NCBI RefSeq assembly: GCF_000298075.1
Contig: NZ_JH815593.1
Span: forward strand, 1,691,605-1,755,604
Source: Staphylococcus massiliensis CCUG 55927
GTDB taxonomy: Bacteria; Bacillota; Bacilli; Staphylococcales; Staphylococcaceae
Direction: 5' to 3'
DNA length: 64,000 bases
Shown: positions 1 to 8,185 of the stretch, one piece after another
Numbering within the stretch: the first letter of the stretch is position 1
Layout: each line of letters begins with the position of its first letter
The notes under the pieces: generated by a model
Told to the model about the DNA's origin: nothing
Database searches by the model: none
What the model saw: the letters and a program-made list of their open reading frames with translations, nothing else
Translations under genes and position numbers: made by a program

Positions 1-52
1 AATGATTACCCACATTAGGGTCATAAATTAAATCGTGTAATTTGTGTTTCAT
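1..52 (-). CDS. metC: metC, cystathionine beta-lyase (5' end only)
   Basis: Only the first 17 codons lie in the window; the gene runs off the left edge. The start codon ATG (52-50) overlaps the metI stop codon as ATGA, which indicates translational coupling in one operon. The visible residues (MKHKLHDLIYDPNVGN) are too few for a family match on their own. The name rests on position: in staphylococci metI is followed by metC, whose product cleaves cystathionine to homocysteine in the cytoplasm as a PLP enzyme. It could be another gene of the methionine operon. Confidence 0.5.
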   Translation of the reverse strand, partial: MKHKLHDLIYDPNVGNH

Positions 53-1152
53 GGCGTCACCTCCAATTTAGATTTTTCAAGAGCCTGAATTAGGTCGTCT
101 TTAATATCATCGAAGTCTTCAATACCAATGGACAGGCGGATGAGTTGTTGATCGATACCGCGTTTATCCTTTTCATCATCTGGCATATCGACATGTGTTT
201 GTGTGTAAGGGAATGTGATAAATGATTCCGTGCCACCTAGACTTTCAGCAAAGATACAAACCTTAATATGTTCAAGTAGGCGACCTACGTCATACTGCTT
301 ATTTAATCGAAGACTCAGCATACCCGTGTGCCCGCTATATAATACCTCTTGAATAGCTGGTGATGATTGTAGTACGTCGATTAACTGCTTGGCATTTCTT
401 TCTGAACGTTCCATGCGTAAGTGCAATGTTTTAAGCCCGCGTAATAATAGATAACTGTCAATAGGTGATAGTGTTGCGCCTATCATATTGTGAAAGGCAC
501 TTAACGATTCTACTAATTCTGCATCTTTGACGGTTACGACTCCGGCTAACACGTCGTTATGACCACCAATATATTTCGTAGCGGAATGTAACACGATATC
601 TGCACCGTCCTTTAAAGGTGTGCTTAAGTAAGGCGTTAGAAATGTATTATCAATAATCGTTAAGATATTGTGTGCTTGAGCCAGTCGATAGTACGCATCT
701 AAATCAATATGAATCATCAATGGATTCGATATTGGTTCGATGAAGAAAGCTCTCGTTTGTGGTGTAACAGCTGCTTCCACATCTTCAAAGTTTTCAAAGT
801 GAACATACTTGAATGTGATATTGTATTGCCTTTCGTAAAAGTCAAATAAGCGGAATGTGCCACCGTATAAATCGAACGATACAAGTACTTCATCACCTGG
901 TTTAAATAGATTACAGATGAGTTGAATGCTTGCCATACCACTTGATGTCGCATAAGACTGGATGCCGCCTTCAAGTTTTGCGAAAGCCTCTTCAAACGTG
1001 CTTCTTGTTGGATTTTTTGTGCGTGTATAATCAAAACCTGTTGATTGACCAAGCTTAGGGTGACTGTATGCTGTTGATAGATAAATCGGATTACTAATCG
1101 CACCAGTTGAGTCGTCGGTGCGTGTGATTTGTGCAAGTTGTGTGCTTTTCAT
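49..1152 (-). CDS. metI: metI, cystathionine gamma-synthase (PLP-dependent)
   Basis: Cytoplasmic PLP enzyme of the Cys/Met metabolism family, joining an activated homoserine with cysteine to form cystathionine in methionine synthesis. The protein carries family landmarks: the YTRTKNPTR segment near the N-terminus, the SSGMASIQ turn, and the PLP-lysine context LHSATKYIGGHND near residue 200. About 367 aa is usual for the family. I place the start at ATG 1152-1150, preceded by TAGGAGG; an in-frame TTG at 1170 lies upstream of that ribosome binding site and is less likely. It is the first gene of an operon with metC and lies behind a T-box leader, with a CodY-like box at the promoter. parB is divergent. 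Confidence 0.9.
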   Translation of the reverse strand: MKSTQLAQITRTDDSTGAISNPIYLSTAYSHPKLGQSTGFDYTRTKNPTRSTFEEAFAKLEGGIQSYATSSGMASIQLICNLFKPGDEVLVSFDLYGGTFRLFDFYERQYNITFKYVHFENFEDVEAAVTPQTRAFFIEPISNPLMIHIDLDAYYRLAQAHNILTIIDNTFLTPYLSTPLKDGADIVLHSATKYIGGHNDVLAGVVTVKDAELVESLSAFHNMIGATLSPIDSYLLLRGLKTLHLRMERSERNAKQLIDVLQSSPAIQEVLYSGHTGMLSLRLNKQYDVGRLLEHIKVCIFAESLGGTESFITFPYTQTHVDMPDDEKDKRGIDQQLIRLSIGIEDFDDIKDDLIQALEKSKLEVTP

Positions 1153-1171
1153 AAATGAACCTCCTAACAAT

Positions 1172-1535
1172 AAAAAAAGCTCCCGTCCTTCGTATCCGAA
1201 TACTAGACTCAGATAAAAAGGACGAAAGCTCTATTTCGTGGTACCACCTTAATTTGTTGTTTTATCGCTAAAACAACCTCTACCAGTACGGCATATCAAT
1301 TGTGGTACGTGGTCATTATAAAAATTTCCAGTACGACATATTATATATGCTTATACTGTATCGCGATAACGGGCGAACCCGGTGATTCCTCATATCGAAA
1401 CCACCACTCAAAGGCCATTTTCAAACATGCTTTCTATCTCTTCTTTCAGCAAAATGAAGAGTCTCTGTGATAGCAGGGTATGTTCTACTTTCCTTGTTAA
1501 TGTGTGTAATTTGTAATGTTGTTGTTTGGTTAATC
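1172..1535 (-). promoter_or_regulatory. T-box riboswitch leader of metI operon
   Basis: Read on the minus strand, the leader contains the canonical T-box AAGGTGGTACCACG (1250-1237). It is followed by an intrinsic terminator: AGCTTTCGTCC (1230-1220) pairs with GGACGGGAGCT (1189-1179), 11 bp with two U.G pairs, then seven U (1178-1172). The T-box pairs with the NCCA end of uncharged tRNA to form the antiterminator. A methionine (AUG) specifier is expected from the genes; ATG triplets occur in the Stem I region (near 1428 and 1418), but I could not fold Stem I to prove which one is read. The leader is long (about 380 nt), as in the S. aureus metI operon. Confidence 0.88.
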
Positions 1536-1538
1536 CAA

Positions 1539-1584
1539 ACTTTACACGGTTCGTTTAGGTTTGTCAACAAATAATCTGAAAATT
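1539..1584 (-). promoter_or_regulatory. metI promoter with CodY-like box
   Basis: On the minus strand a TTGACA -35 (1567-1562) and TAAAGT -10 (1544-1539) are separated by 17 bp. Just upstream, the plus strand at 1570-1584 reads AATAATCTGAAAATT, matching 13 of 15 positions of the CodY motif AATTTTCWGAAAATT. CodY represses branched-chain and methionine genes in staphylococci when GTP and isoleucine are plentiful. Binding is inferred. Confidence 0.6.
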
Positions 1585-1640
1585 TTGATTAAAAAGAATT
1601 TTCGTGATGAAAATTAAGCGCTCATTTTCCTAAATAACAC

Positions 1641-1670
1641 TTGTTAAATGGCTTTGTTTACTTATAAAAT
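1641..1670 (+). promoter_or_regulatory. candidate parB promoter
   Basis: TTGTTA (1641-1646) and TAAAAT (1665-1670), 18 bp apart, lie about 30 bp before the parB start. The assignment is by consensus only. Confidence 0.4.
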
Positions 1671-1699
1671 ATTACTCAGAGTTTATTAACTTAAAGAAG

Positions 1700-2539
1700 G
1701 TGTTGACCATTTCTCATTTTGAAAATGACCGTACACATCAAGATGATGAAAATGTACGCATGATAGCACTCTCCGACATTCATCCTAATCCATATCAACC
1801 GCGTGTGACTTTTGATGAGAAGCAACTCGATGATTTAAAAGACTCCATTAAAACGCATGGTGTCTTACAACCTATCATTCTACGTCAAACTATTAGAGGT
1901 TATCATATCGTGGTTGGAGAAAGACGTTATCGTGCCTCATTGAAGTTAGGTCTTGATACGATCCCAGCTATCGTTAAGTCGCTTTCTGAGCAAGAGATGA
2001 TGGAGCTTGCGATTATTGAAAATTTACAGCGTGAAGATTTGAATGCGATTGAAGAAGCGATGAGTTATCAAAAATTGATGACGGAACTTGATATGAATCA
2101 GGAAGAGGTAGCGAAGCGATTAGGTAAATCTAGACCCTATATCGCGAACATGTTGAGGTTGCTAAAATTACCTGTTAAGATTAGAGACTTAGTGCAAAAA
2201 GGTCAATTATCAGGTGCGCACGGACGTACGTTATTAGCACTAAAGAATCAAGACGATATGATTCATTTAGCACATAAAACAATTCAAGAATCGTATAGCG
2301 TCCGTTATTTAGAAGAGGTCGTGCAGTCTTACCAACCGTCTAAAAAGCCTTCATCTAAAGCTTCTACGTCATTACCAAGACTCATTCAAAAACATGAACG
2401 TAAGCTTAAGGAAGCGTATGGTACGGACGTAAACATATCGATTAAAAAACAAAAAGGTGAAATTGCGTTTACCTTTAAATCAGAATCAGAATATCATCAC
2501 TTGATTCAACTACTACAAGATAGAAACGAGCGTGACTAG
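1700..2539 (+). CDS. parB: ParB/Spo0J chromosome-partitioning protein
   Basis: ParB-family CTP-dependent DNA clamp that loads at parS sites and helps organise and segregate the origin region. The N-terminal ParB/Sulfiredoxin domain shows HPNPYQPR (about residues 29-36) and the GERRYRA box (about 73-79); a central helix-turn-helix follows (EEVAKRLGKSRPYIANMLRL), then a basic linker and a C-terminal dimerisation region. The 279 aa length is normal. The start is uncertain: GTG at 1700 and TTG at 1703 both touch the only Shine-Dalgarno-like sequence (AAAGAAGG, 1693-1700), leaving no usual spacing. It is divergent from metI and is followed after 3 nt by mscS. Confidence 0.93.
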   Translation: MLTISHFENDRTHQDDENVRMIALSDIHPNPYQPRVTFDEKQLDDLKDSIKTHGVLQPIILRQTIRGYHIVVGERRYRASLKLGLDTIPAIVKSLSEQEMMELAIIENLQREDLNAIEEAMSYQKLMTELDMNQEEVAKRLGKSRPYIANMLRLLKLPVKIRDLVQKGQLSGAHGRTLLALKNQDDMIHLAHKTIQESYSVRYLEEVVQSYQPSKKPSSKASTSLPRLIQKHERKLKEAYGTDVNISIKKQKGEIAFTFKSESEYHHLIQLLQDRNERD

Positions 2540-2542
2540 TAC

Positions 2543-3436
2543 ATGGTGAAACAAATAGAAAATATTTTTAAAGGGTTAATTGAACCTTTAACGAAACCAG
2601 AAACGTATGAACAACTCATAACAAAATTAATTATTATTGCGATTTATATTATCGTCGCGTTTATCTTAACGCGTATCGTAAATAAAGTTATCGCACAGTT
2701 CTTTAAGATGAATAAACGTAACAAGAATTATGCACGTGCGAAGCGTTCTGAAACGTTGATTACACTTGTTCAGAACGTCGTAGGTTATATTATTTGGTTT
2801 ATTACAATTACTACAATCTTAGGTAAATTTGGTGTAAGTGTTGAAGGTATCTTAGCCGGTGCTGGGGTTGTAGGTTTAGCCATTGGTTTTGGTGCTCAAA
2901 CGTTAGTTAAAGATATCATCACTGGTTTCTTTATCATCTTTGAGAATCAATTTGACGTTGGTGATTATGTTAAAATTAATACATCAGGCGCTACAGTGGC
3001 AGAAGGCTTTATTAAATCAATTGGACTTCGTTCTACAAGACTGACAACGTTTTCAGGTGAACTTGTGATCTTACCAAATGGTACGATTAACGAAGTGGTA
3101 AACTACTCTGTTAGCAATAACACGTCAGTTGTCGAAATGCCTTTTTCTGCGGAGGAAGACATTACAAAGGTAGAGACGTTATTAAGCGAATTCTTGCCGA
3201 AAATGCGCAAGGAACATGATGTCTTTACGAAAGATCCAATTGTACTTGGTGTAGAGCGTGTGACAAGTTTAGAAATCGTGATTAAAATCACTGCTGAAAC
3301 AATACCTGGCGAAGGATTTGCAGGTGCTCGTATCTTACGACGTGAGATTAAAGAATTCTTCCAACGAGAAGGTATCAAACCATCTACGCCAGCTTATGTT
3401 AGTTATGATCCTAATCGTCCAACTCATAACGCGTAA
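2543..3436 (+). CDS. MscS-family mechanosensitive channel
   Basis: Small-conductance mechanosensitive channel that releases solutes on osmotic downshock. Three transmembrane helices are visible near residues 24-48, 75-95 and 100-125; the third is the Gly/Ala-rich pore helix (GILAGAGVVGLAIGFGAQTLVKD). The cytosolic beta domain follows, with the FENQFDVGDYV and LPNGTINEVVNYS motifs typical of the family. The 297 aa length matches the short MscS/YggB class. It starts 3 nt after parB without a strong ribosome binding site of its own, so translation is probably coupled. It is the second gene of a parB-mscS-DUF951-ychF run. Confidence 0.92.
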   Translation: MVKQIENIFKGLIEPLTKPETYEQLITKLIIIAIYIIVAFILTRIVNKVIAQFFKMNKRNKNYARAKRSETLITLVQNVVGYIIWFITITTILGKFGVSVEGILAGAGVVGLAIGFGAQTLVKDIITGFFIIFENQFDVGDYVKINTSGATVAEGFIKSIGLRSTRLTTFSGELVILPNGTINEVVNYSVSNNTSVVEMPFSAEEDITKVETLLSEFLPKMRKEHDVFTKDPIVLGVERVTSLEIVIKITAETIPGEGFAGARILRREIKEFFQREGIKPSTPAYVSYDPNRPTHNA

Positions 3437-3453
3437 ATCAAGGAGGAAATAAG

Positions 3454-3666
3454 TTGACATCTAACTATCAGTTAAATGATATAGTAGAAATGAAGAAACA
3501 GCATGCATGTGGTACGAATCGATTTAAGATTATACGTATGGGCGCAGATATTCGTATTAAATGCGAACACTGTGATCGCAGTATCATGATGCCACGACAA
3601 ACCTTCAATAAAAAACTTAAAAAAATATTAGTATCACAGGATACAAATGATAAGGAGAATGAATAA
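3454..3666 (+). CDS. DUF951 family protein (YyzM-like)
   Basis: A 70-aa protein with the start DIVEMKKQHACGTNRFKIIRMGADIRIKCEHC typical of DUF951 proteins; two Cys pairs (HACG and CEHC) suggest a small metal-binding fold. The molecular function is not established. It begins with TTG, preceded by a strong AAGGAGG at good distance. The last base of its stop codon is the first base of the ychF start (TAATG), so the two are translationally coupled. The same neighbour pair is common in Bacilli. Confidence 0.85.
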   Translation: MTSNYQLNDIVEMKKQHACGTNRFKIIRMGADIRIKCEHCDRSIMMPRQTFNKKLKKILVSQDTNDKENE

Positions 3667-4763
3667 TGGCTTTAACAGCAGGTATCGTAGGGTTACCAAA
3701 CGTAGGTAAATCAACATTATTTAACGCAATTACAAAAGCAGGTGCACTTGCTGCAAATTATCCTTTCGCAACAATCGACCCTAACGTAGGGATTGTAGAA
3801 GTGCCTGACCATCGTTTACAAAAGTTAACTGAAATTGTTGTACCTAAGAAGACAGTTCCAACGACTTTCGAATTCACTGATATTGCAGGTATCGTAAAAG
3901 GTGCTTCTAAAGGTGAAGGTTTAGGTAACAAATTCTTATCTCATATTCGCGAAGTAGATGCAATTTGTCAGGTTGTTCGTGCGTTTGATGACGACAATGT
4001 AACGCACGTTTCAGGTAAAGTTGATCCGATTGACGACATCGAAGTTATTAACATGGAGCTTGTACTTGCTGACTTAGAATCTGTTGAAAAACGTTTACCT
4101 CGTCTTGAAAAGATGGCGCGTCAAAAAGATAAAGACGCTGTGAATGAAGTGCGTATCTTAACTGAAATTAAAGAAGTGCTTGAAAATGGTAAACCAGTTC
4201 GTAGTATGGAATTCACGCCTGAAGACCAAAAGTATGTTAAGCAAGCACAATTACTTACATCTAAAGAAATGTTATACATCGCTAACGTAGGCGAAGATGA
4301 AATTAATGATGACGATAATGAAAAGGTTAAAGCAATTAAAGAATATGCTGAGAACGAAGGTTCTGACGTTATCGTGATTAGTGCTAAGATTGAAGAAGAA
4401 ATTGCGACACTTGATGATGAAGATAAAGAAATGTTCTTAGAAGACCTTGGTATTGAAGAGCCAGGCTTAGATCGTTTAATCCGTAAGACTTATGATTTAT
4501 TAGGTTTAGCGACTTACTTCACTGCAGGTGTACAAGAAGTACGTGCTTGGACATTTAGACATGGTATGTCAGCACCACAATGTGCGGGTATTATTCATAC
4601 AGACTTTGAACGTGGTTTCATTCGTGCCGAAGTAACAAGCTATGATGATTTAGTTGAGTACGGTGGCGAACAAGGTGCTAAAGAAGCGGGTAAAGTACGT
4701 TTAGAAGGTAAAGATTATATTATGAAAGATGGCGACGTTGTTCACTTTAGATTCAACGTTTAA
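3666..4763 (+). CDS. ychF: YchF (OLA1) redox-regulated ATPase/GTPase
   Basis: Obg-family P-loop protein that binds ribosomes and, in known members, hydrolyses ATP rather than GTP; linked to stress responses. G1 is GLPNVGKST (about residues 8-16), followed by the DIAG box and the NxxE-type G4 (NVGE) that fits ATP preference. A coiled-coil insertion occupies the middle and a TGS-like domain the C-terminus ([34 protein letters not shown]). The 365 aa length is standard. Translation is coupled to the DUF951 gene, and a strong terminator follows. Confidence 0.96.
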   Translation: MALTAGIVGLPNVGKSTLFNAITKAGALAANYPFATIDPNVGIVEVPDHRLQKLTEIVVPKKTVPTTFEFTDIAGIVKGASKGEGLGNKFLSHIREVDAICQVVRAFDDDNVTHVSGKVDPIDDIEVINMELVLADLESVEKRLPRLEKMARQKDKDAVNEVRILTEIKEVLENGKPVRSMEFTPEDQKYVKQAQLLTSKEMLYIANVGEDEINDDDNEKVKAIKEYAENEGSDVIVISAKIEEEIATLDDEDKEMFLEDLGIEEPGLDRLIRKTYDLLGLATYFTAGVQEVRAWTFRHGMSAPQCAGIIHTDFERGFIRAEVTSYDDLVEYGGEQGAKEAGKVRLEGKDYIMKDGDVVHFRFNV

Positions 4764-4775
4764 TGCTAATAGTCG

Positions 4776-4808
4776 AAACAGTGAGTGACATGCTCACTGT
4801 TTTTTTAT
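4776..4808 (+). terminator. terminator of parB-ychF operon
   Basis: AAACAGTGAG (4776-4785) pairs perfectly with CTCACTGTTT (4793-4802), loop 7 nt, followed by more T residues. It lies 13 bp after the ychF stop. Confidence 0.9.
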
Positions 4809-4829
4809 AAGTTAGGAGCGGTTGAGGTC

Positions 4830-5156
4830 ATGCAAGACATCTTTAAGCATTTTAAATGGGCGCTTGTGATAATGGCGCTTCACGCTTTAACATGGCTTGT
4901 GATGTTATTCCTGTTACCATCGGACATCGTCATGCAAAAGCAGTCTGACGGACGTTTAACATATACATTGCCAAAGCTATTTGCCTTTGTTGCTTGTATG
5001 GGTGTGACGGTATTTGTATTTCTGCTTACGTTAATACCACCTATGAAAAACGGAGTCGTCATCAAGCCATATCGAGATCAATTGATTGTAATAAGTATGC
5101 AGGTACTTATGCTTATCGTAAGTTTATTTATCATTATAAATGCTTTGATTCATTAA
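4830..5156 (+). CDS. small conserved-type membrane protein, function unknown
   Basis: About 108 aa with three hydrophobic segments: WALVIMALHALTWLVMLFLL, a central LFAFVACMGVTVFVFLLTLI, and a C-terminal LMLIVSLFIIINALI. I start it at ATG 4830 because the open frame upstream runs through the ychF terminator. The ribosome binding site is modest (AGGAG 4814-4818, GAGG nearer). No catalytic motif is visible and I do not recognise a characterised family. It probably has its own promoter between the terminator and the start, or relies on readthrough. Confidence 0.65.
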   Translation: MQDIFKHFKWALVIMALHALTWLVMLFLLPSDIVMQKQSDGRLTYTLPKLFAFVACMGVTVFVFLLTLIPPMKNGVVIKPYRDQLIVISMQVLMLIVSLFIIINALIH

Positions 5157-5279
5157 GTCTTTTTAAAAAAGAAACTTTTCTGCAGTATTAACAATCGTCT
5201 GTTATAATTAAATTAAATTCATAATTATCTTTTAATTGCATTTAACTTTTATCCAAGCAAATGAGATGGAGGAATTACG

Positions 5280-5606
5280 ATGGAATGTAAACCGATTAGA
5301 GCAACATTATTTGAAGACCTTGATTTTGAGAATGACCACGTATTCTATAATAGAAGGCTTGAACATTTTCAAGTGATATTTGAAATGAAAGGTTCGAAAA
5401 CTGTTGACTCACTTACAACGGCTTATGACGACTCCGAAAAGAACGGTGTTGCTATGGGTCAGTATTATATTCCTGAGTATTCGAAACATTATTTACTCAT
5501 TTTCGCTTCAAAAGACAAAAATAAATTATTGCAGCTAGAGCGTAACGATCGTGTATTGGATCGTAACGATGTTTACGAGTTAATTGAAGTTGCAAAGAAG
5601 GCGTAA
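5280..5606 (+). CDS. conserved hypothetical protein, 108 aa
   Basis: A soluble, acidic 108-aa protein (starts MECKPIRATLFEDLDF) with a good GATGGAGG ribosome binding site. The codon pattern and strong start support a real gene. No motif I can name is visible: no Cys cluster, no P-loop, no transmembrane segment. Its position directly before the rpsF operon is, from memory, conserved in staphylococci, but no function follows from that. Confidence 0.7.
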   Translation: MECKPIRATLFEDLDFENDHVFYNRRLEHFQVIFEMKGSKTVDSLTTAYDDSEKNGVAMGQYYIPEYSKHYLLIFASKDKNKLLQLERNDRVLDRNDVYELIEVAKKA

Positions 5607-5644
5607 CTAAAGGGCTTTTCAAAGAGGGAAAGTATTGAAATGAT

Positions 5645-5699
5645 TTGAACATTGAACTAAGGATTTATTATTGTATAATGTAACTCGGTATGCTATAAT
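5645..5699 (+). promoter_or_regulatory. tandem promoters of rpsF operon
   Basis: P1: TTGAAC (5652-5657), 16 bp, TATAAT (5674-5679). P2: extended TGCTATAAT with -10 at 5694-5699 and TTGTAT (5672-5677) 16 bp upstream. Both point at rpsF; they are assigned by consensus. Confidence 0.6.
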
Positions 5700-5725
5700 A
5701 CTTGATTGTGAGTAATGAAAATTAT

Positions 5726-5770
5726 TCCTTGCTTATTATTAAGTTAGTAAGCCGTATAGACCACAAGGAG
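5726..5770 (+). promoter_or_regulatory. candidate S6:S18 ribosomal protein leader of rpsF
   Basis: Outer stem TCCTTG (5726-5731) pairs with CAAGGA (5764-5769), which is part of the rpsF Shine-Dalgarno sequence. An inner stem GCTTA (5731-5735) pairs with TAAGC (5748-5752). The 3' side of the junction carries CCG (5752-5754), the trinucleotide known from S6:S18-binding leaders that mimic 16S rRNA. Binding of S6:S18 here would hide the ribosome binding site and limit the operon. Confidence 0.6.
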
Positions 5771-5783
5771 GTGCAAATATAAT

Positions 5784-6083
5784 ATGAGAACTTATGAGGT
5801 TATGTACATCGTTCGTCCAAATATCGACGATGAAGCTAGAAAAGCATTAGTTGAACGTTTCAACGGCATTCTAGAATCTAAAAGTGAAGAAGTATTAGAA
5901 ACTAAAGAGTGGGGCAAACGTCGCCTTGCTTACGAAATCAATGATTTTAAAGAAGGTTTCTATTACATCGTACGTATCAATGCTGAAGGTAACGAAGCTA
6001 CAGATGAATTCCAACGTTTAGCTAAGATTAATGACGATATCATTCGTTATATCGTAGTTCGCGAAGACGAAGACAAGAAGTAA
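5784..6083 (+). CDS. rpsF: 30S ribosomal protein S6
   Basis: Component of the 30S platform that binds 16S rRNA as a heterodimer with S18. The 99-aa sequence has the S6 ferredoxin-like pattern: [10 protein letters not shown] at the N-terminus, [13 protein letters not shown] in the middle, and [11 protein letters not shown]. The ribosome binding site is AAGGAGGTG. It is the first gene of rpsF-ssb-rpsR, whose partner protein S18 is coded in the same transcript, which suits S6:S18 feedback control. Confidence 0.98.
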   Translation: MRTYEVMYIVRPNIDDEARKALVERFNGILESKSEEVLETKEWGKRRLAYEINDFKEGFYYIVRINAEGNEATDEFQRLAKINDDIIRYIVVREDEDKK

Positions 6084-6103
6084 TTTAATTTGGGGGCGTT
6101 AAC

Positions 6104-6613
6104 ATGATTAACCGAGTTGTATTAGTAGGTCGTTTAACTAAGGATCCAGAATACAGAACGACTCCCTCAGGCGTAAGTGTAGCGACATTCACTTTAGCAG
6201 TAAATCGTACGTTTACGAATGCGCAAGGGGAACGTGAAGCGGACTTCATTAACTGTGTTGTTTTTAGAAAACAAGCAGAGAATGTAAATAATTATTTATC
6301 TAAAGGAAGTCTTGCTGGCGTTGATGGTCGCATACAGTCACGCAGTTACGAAAACCAAGAAGGCCGTCGTATTTTTGTTACAGAAGTTGTCTGTGATAGC
6401 GTTCAATTCCTTGAACCTAAATCAGCTCAAAGTGGTCGTCAGTCTAATAATCAAGGTAATAACTACCAAAATTATGGACAACAAAACTTTGGCGGACAAC
6501 AACAAGGTCAAAATACTTCGTCTTACCAAGATTCATCAAAACCTAAGTCAGATAATCCATTCGCAAACGCTAATGGACCGATTGATATTAGTGATGATGA
6601 TTTACCATTCTAA
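6104..6613 (+). CDS. ssb: single-stranded DNA-binding protein SSB
   Basis: Tetrameric SSB that coats single-stranded DNA in replication, recombination and repair. An N-terminal OB fold (about residues 1-105) opens with [18 protein letters not shown] and includes [10 protein letters not shown] and [16 protein letters not shown] Gln/Asn/Gly-rich linker follows, and the C-terminus DISDDDLPF is the acidic partner-binding tail. The 169 aa length and the position between rpsF and rpsR are standard for the main chromosomal copy. Confidence 0.98.
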   Translation: MINRVVLVGRLTKDPEYRTTPSGVSVATFTLAVNRTFTNAQGEREADFINCVVFRKQAENVNNYLSKGSLAGVDGRIQSRSYENQEGRRIFVTEVVCDSVQFLEPKSAQSGRQSNNQGNNYQNYGQQNFGGQQQGQNTSSYQDSSKPKSDNPFANANGPIDISDDDLPF

Positions 6614-6658
6614 AATAATAAACGTTATATAAAAATTATCTAAAAGGAGGCAGTTATC

Positions 6659-6901
6659 ATGGCAGGAGGACCAAGAAGAGGCGGACGTCGTCGTAAAAAG
6701 GTATGCTATTTCACAGCAAATGGTATTACACACATCGACTATAAAGACACTGATCTTTTAAAACGTTTTATCTCAGAACGCGGTAAGATTTTACCACGTC
6801 GTGTTACTGGTACGTCAGCGAAGTATCAACGTATGTTAACTTCAGCTATCAAACGTGCACGTCACATGGCATTATTACCATATGTTAAAGAAGAGCAATA
6901 A
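6659..6901 (+). CDS. rpsR: 30S ribosomal protein S18
   Basis: Basic 80-aa protein of the 30S platform. It shows the N-terminal [16 protein letters not shown] and the central [23 protein letters not shown] characteristic of S18. The ribosome binding site is AAAGGAGG. It is the last gene of the operon and is followed at once by a terminator. Confidence 0.98.
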   Translation: MAGGPRRGGRRRKKVCYFTANGITHIDYKDTDLLKRFISERGKILPRRVTGTSAKYQRMLTSAIKRARHMALLPYVKEEQ

Positions 6902-6909
6902 TTATTGCT

Positions 6910-6945
6910 AAATCCCTAAGGCTTAAGGCTTTAGGGATTTTTTGT
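6910..6945 (+). terminator. terminator of rpsF operon
   Basis: AAATCCCTAA (6910-6919) pairs with TTTAGGGATTT (6930-6940), followed by a T run, 8 bp after the rpsR stop. Confidence 0.92.
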
Positions 6946-7031
6946 TATGTTAAAACTTTTATATAAGACACAACCCAGGTATAATAATTAAAAATTACTT
7001 AGTTTTTAAGTTAAGTGAGTGGGTGTTCTTT

Positions 7032-8150
7032 ATGAATGAATTTCTTGTTCCAAAGCCTTTTGAGCCTCAACGATTACCTATAGACTCGAGTATCTATATT
7101 AATGACTATGAAACCTTAGTGCGTTTAACTAAAGCTAATCGATATTTAGGTGAATATAAAGGTTTTTTATCAACTTTAATTAATCCGATATTATTGATTT
7201 CTCCCTTAATTAATCAAGAAGCGGTATTATCTTCTAAATTAGAAGGTACACATGCTACTTTAGAAGATGTCTTAAACTACGATGCAGGTATCGTGGTGGA
7301 TATTGAACGTGATGAAATGAGGGAAGTAGTCAACTATAGAAAAGCTCTTTTTTATGCTATGGATGTACTAGGAACGTTTTATGAAGACGATCCTCAAAAA
7401 TTACCATTGACTGGTCGAATTATAAAGGATATGCATCGCATACTTTTAGAAGGCGCAAGAGGTAACTCTAAGCGTAAAGGTATCTACAAAGTCTACCAAA
7501 ATTACATAGGGGGTAAATCAAGCGTTTCATTTACACCAGTATCACCTCAGTTAACTGATGACTATATGCAGAATTTGGAAGCTTATATACATAAAGAAGA
7601 TTTTGATGTACTCATCCAGTCTGCGATTATACATGCTCAATTTGAAATGATACACCCATTCGAAGATGGCAATGGTAGAATAGGCAGATTGTTAATTCCA
7701 CTATTTCTGTATTATAGAGAAATTTTACCTTTTCCAACGCTATATATGAGTATGTATTTTGAAAATGATAGAGCTTTGTATCTTGATAAGTTAAGCCGTG
7801 TATCTCAGAAGAACGATTGGATTGGTTGGATTAAATACTACCTTGAAGGGATTATCGCTCAAACCGAATATAGTATACAAGTTGCTAAAGAAATTTATGC
7901 TTTGTATGAATTTATGAAAAATAAAGTAATTAATCAACTTAATTCGGCAAATAGTATTAAACTTTTAAACTTTATTTTTGAGTCTCCGGTATTTAATGCA
8001 AAGCAAGCTAGTAAGGCTTCTCAACTAAGTATTAGAAGTATATATACGCTATTAAATAAAATGGAAAAGTTGGGTTACATTAAATCTACCGATAAGAAAC
8101 GAAATAAAATTTATTACTGCCCTCAGTTACTTGAAATTATACAAATTTAG
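7032..8150 (+). CDS. Fic family AMPylase-type protein with N-terminal inhibitory motif
   Basis: Probable nucleotidyltransferase that transfers AMP to a hydroxyl side chain of a target protein. The catalytic motif HPFEDGNGRIGR (residues 208-219) matches HPFx(D/E)GNGRxxR exactly. An inhibitory motif of the (S/T)xxxE(G/N) type, SSKLEG (residues 67-72), precedes the Fic core, so this is a self-inhibited class II Fic. A winged-helix-like segment lies at the C-terminus (KASQLSIRSIYTLLNKMEKLGYI), a common layout in bacterial Fic/DOC proteins. I prefer ATG 7032 over GTG 7023, which sits within the GAGTGGGTG ribosome binding region. No antitoxin gene is adjacent, which fits inhibition in cis. It lies between the rpsR terminator and a repeat array, a plausible accessory spot. 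The target is unknown. Confidence 0.88.
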   Translation: MNEFLVPKPFEPQRLPIDSSIYINDYETLVRLTKANRYLGEYKGFLSTLINPILLISPLINQEAVLSSKLEGTHATLEDVLNYDAGIVVDIERDEMREVVNYRKALFYAMDVLGTFYEDDPQKLPLTGRIIKDMHRILLEGARGNSKRKGIYKVYQNYIGGKSSVSFTPVSPQLTDDYMQNLEAYIHKEDFDVLIQSAIIHAQFEMIHPFEDGNGRIGRLLIPLFLYYREILPFPTLYMSMYFENDRALYLDKLSRVSQKNDWIGWIKYYLEGIIAQTEYSIQVAKEIYALYEFMKNKVINQLNSANSIKLLNFIFESPVFNAKQASKASQLSIRSIYTLLNKMEKLGYIKSTDKKRNKIYYCPQLLEIIQI

Positions 8151-8185
8151 TAAAACGATTGGTTGTTTCTATGAAGATGAATACT

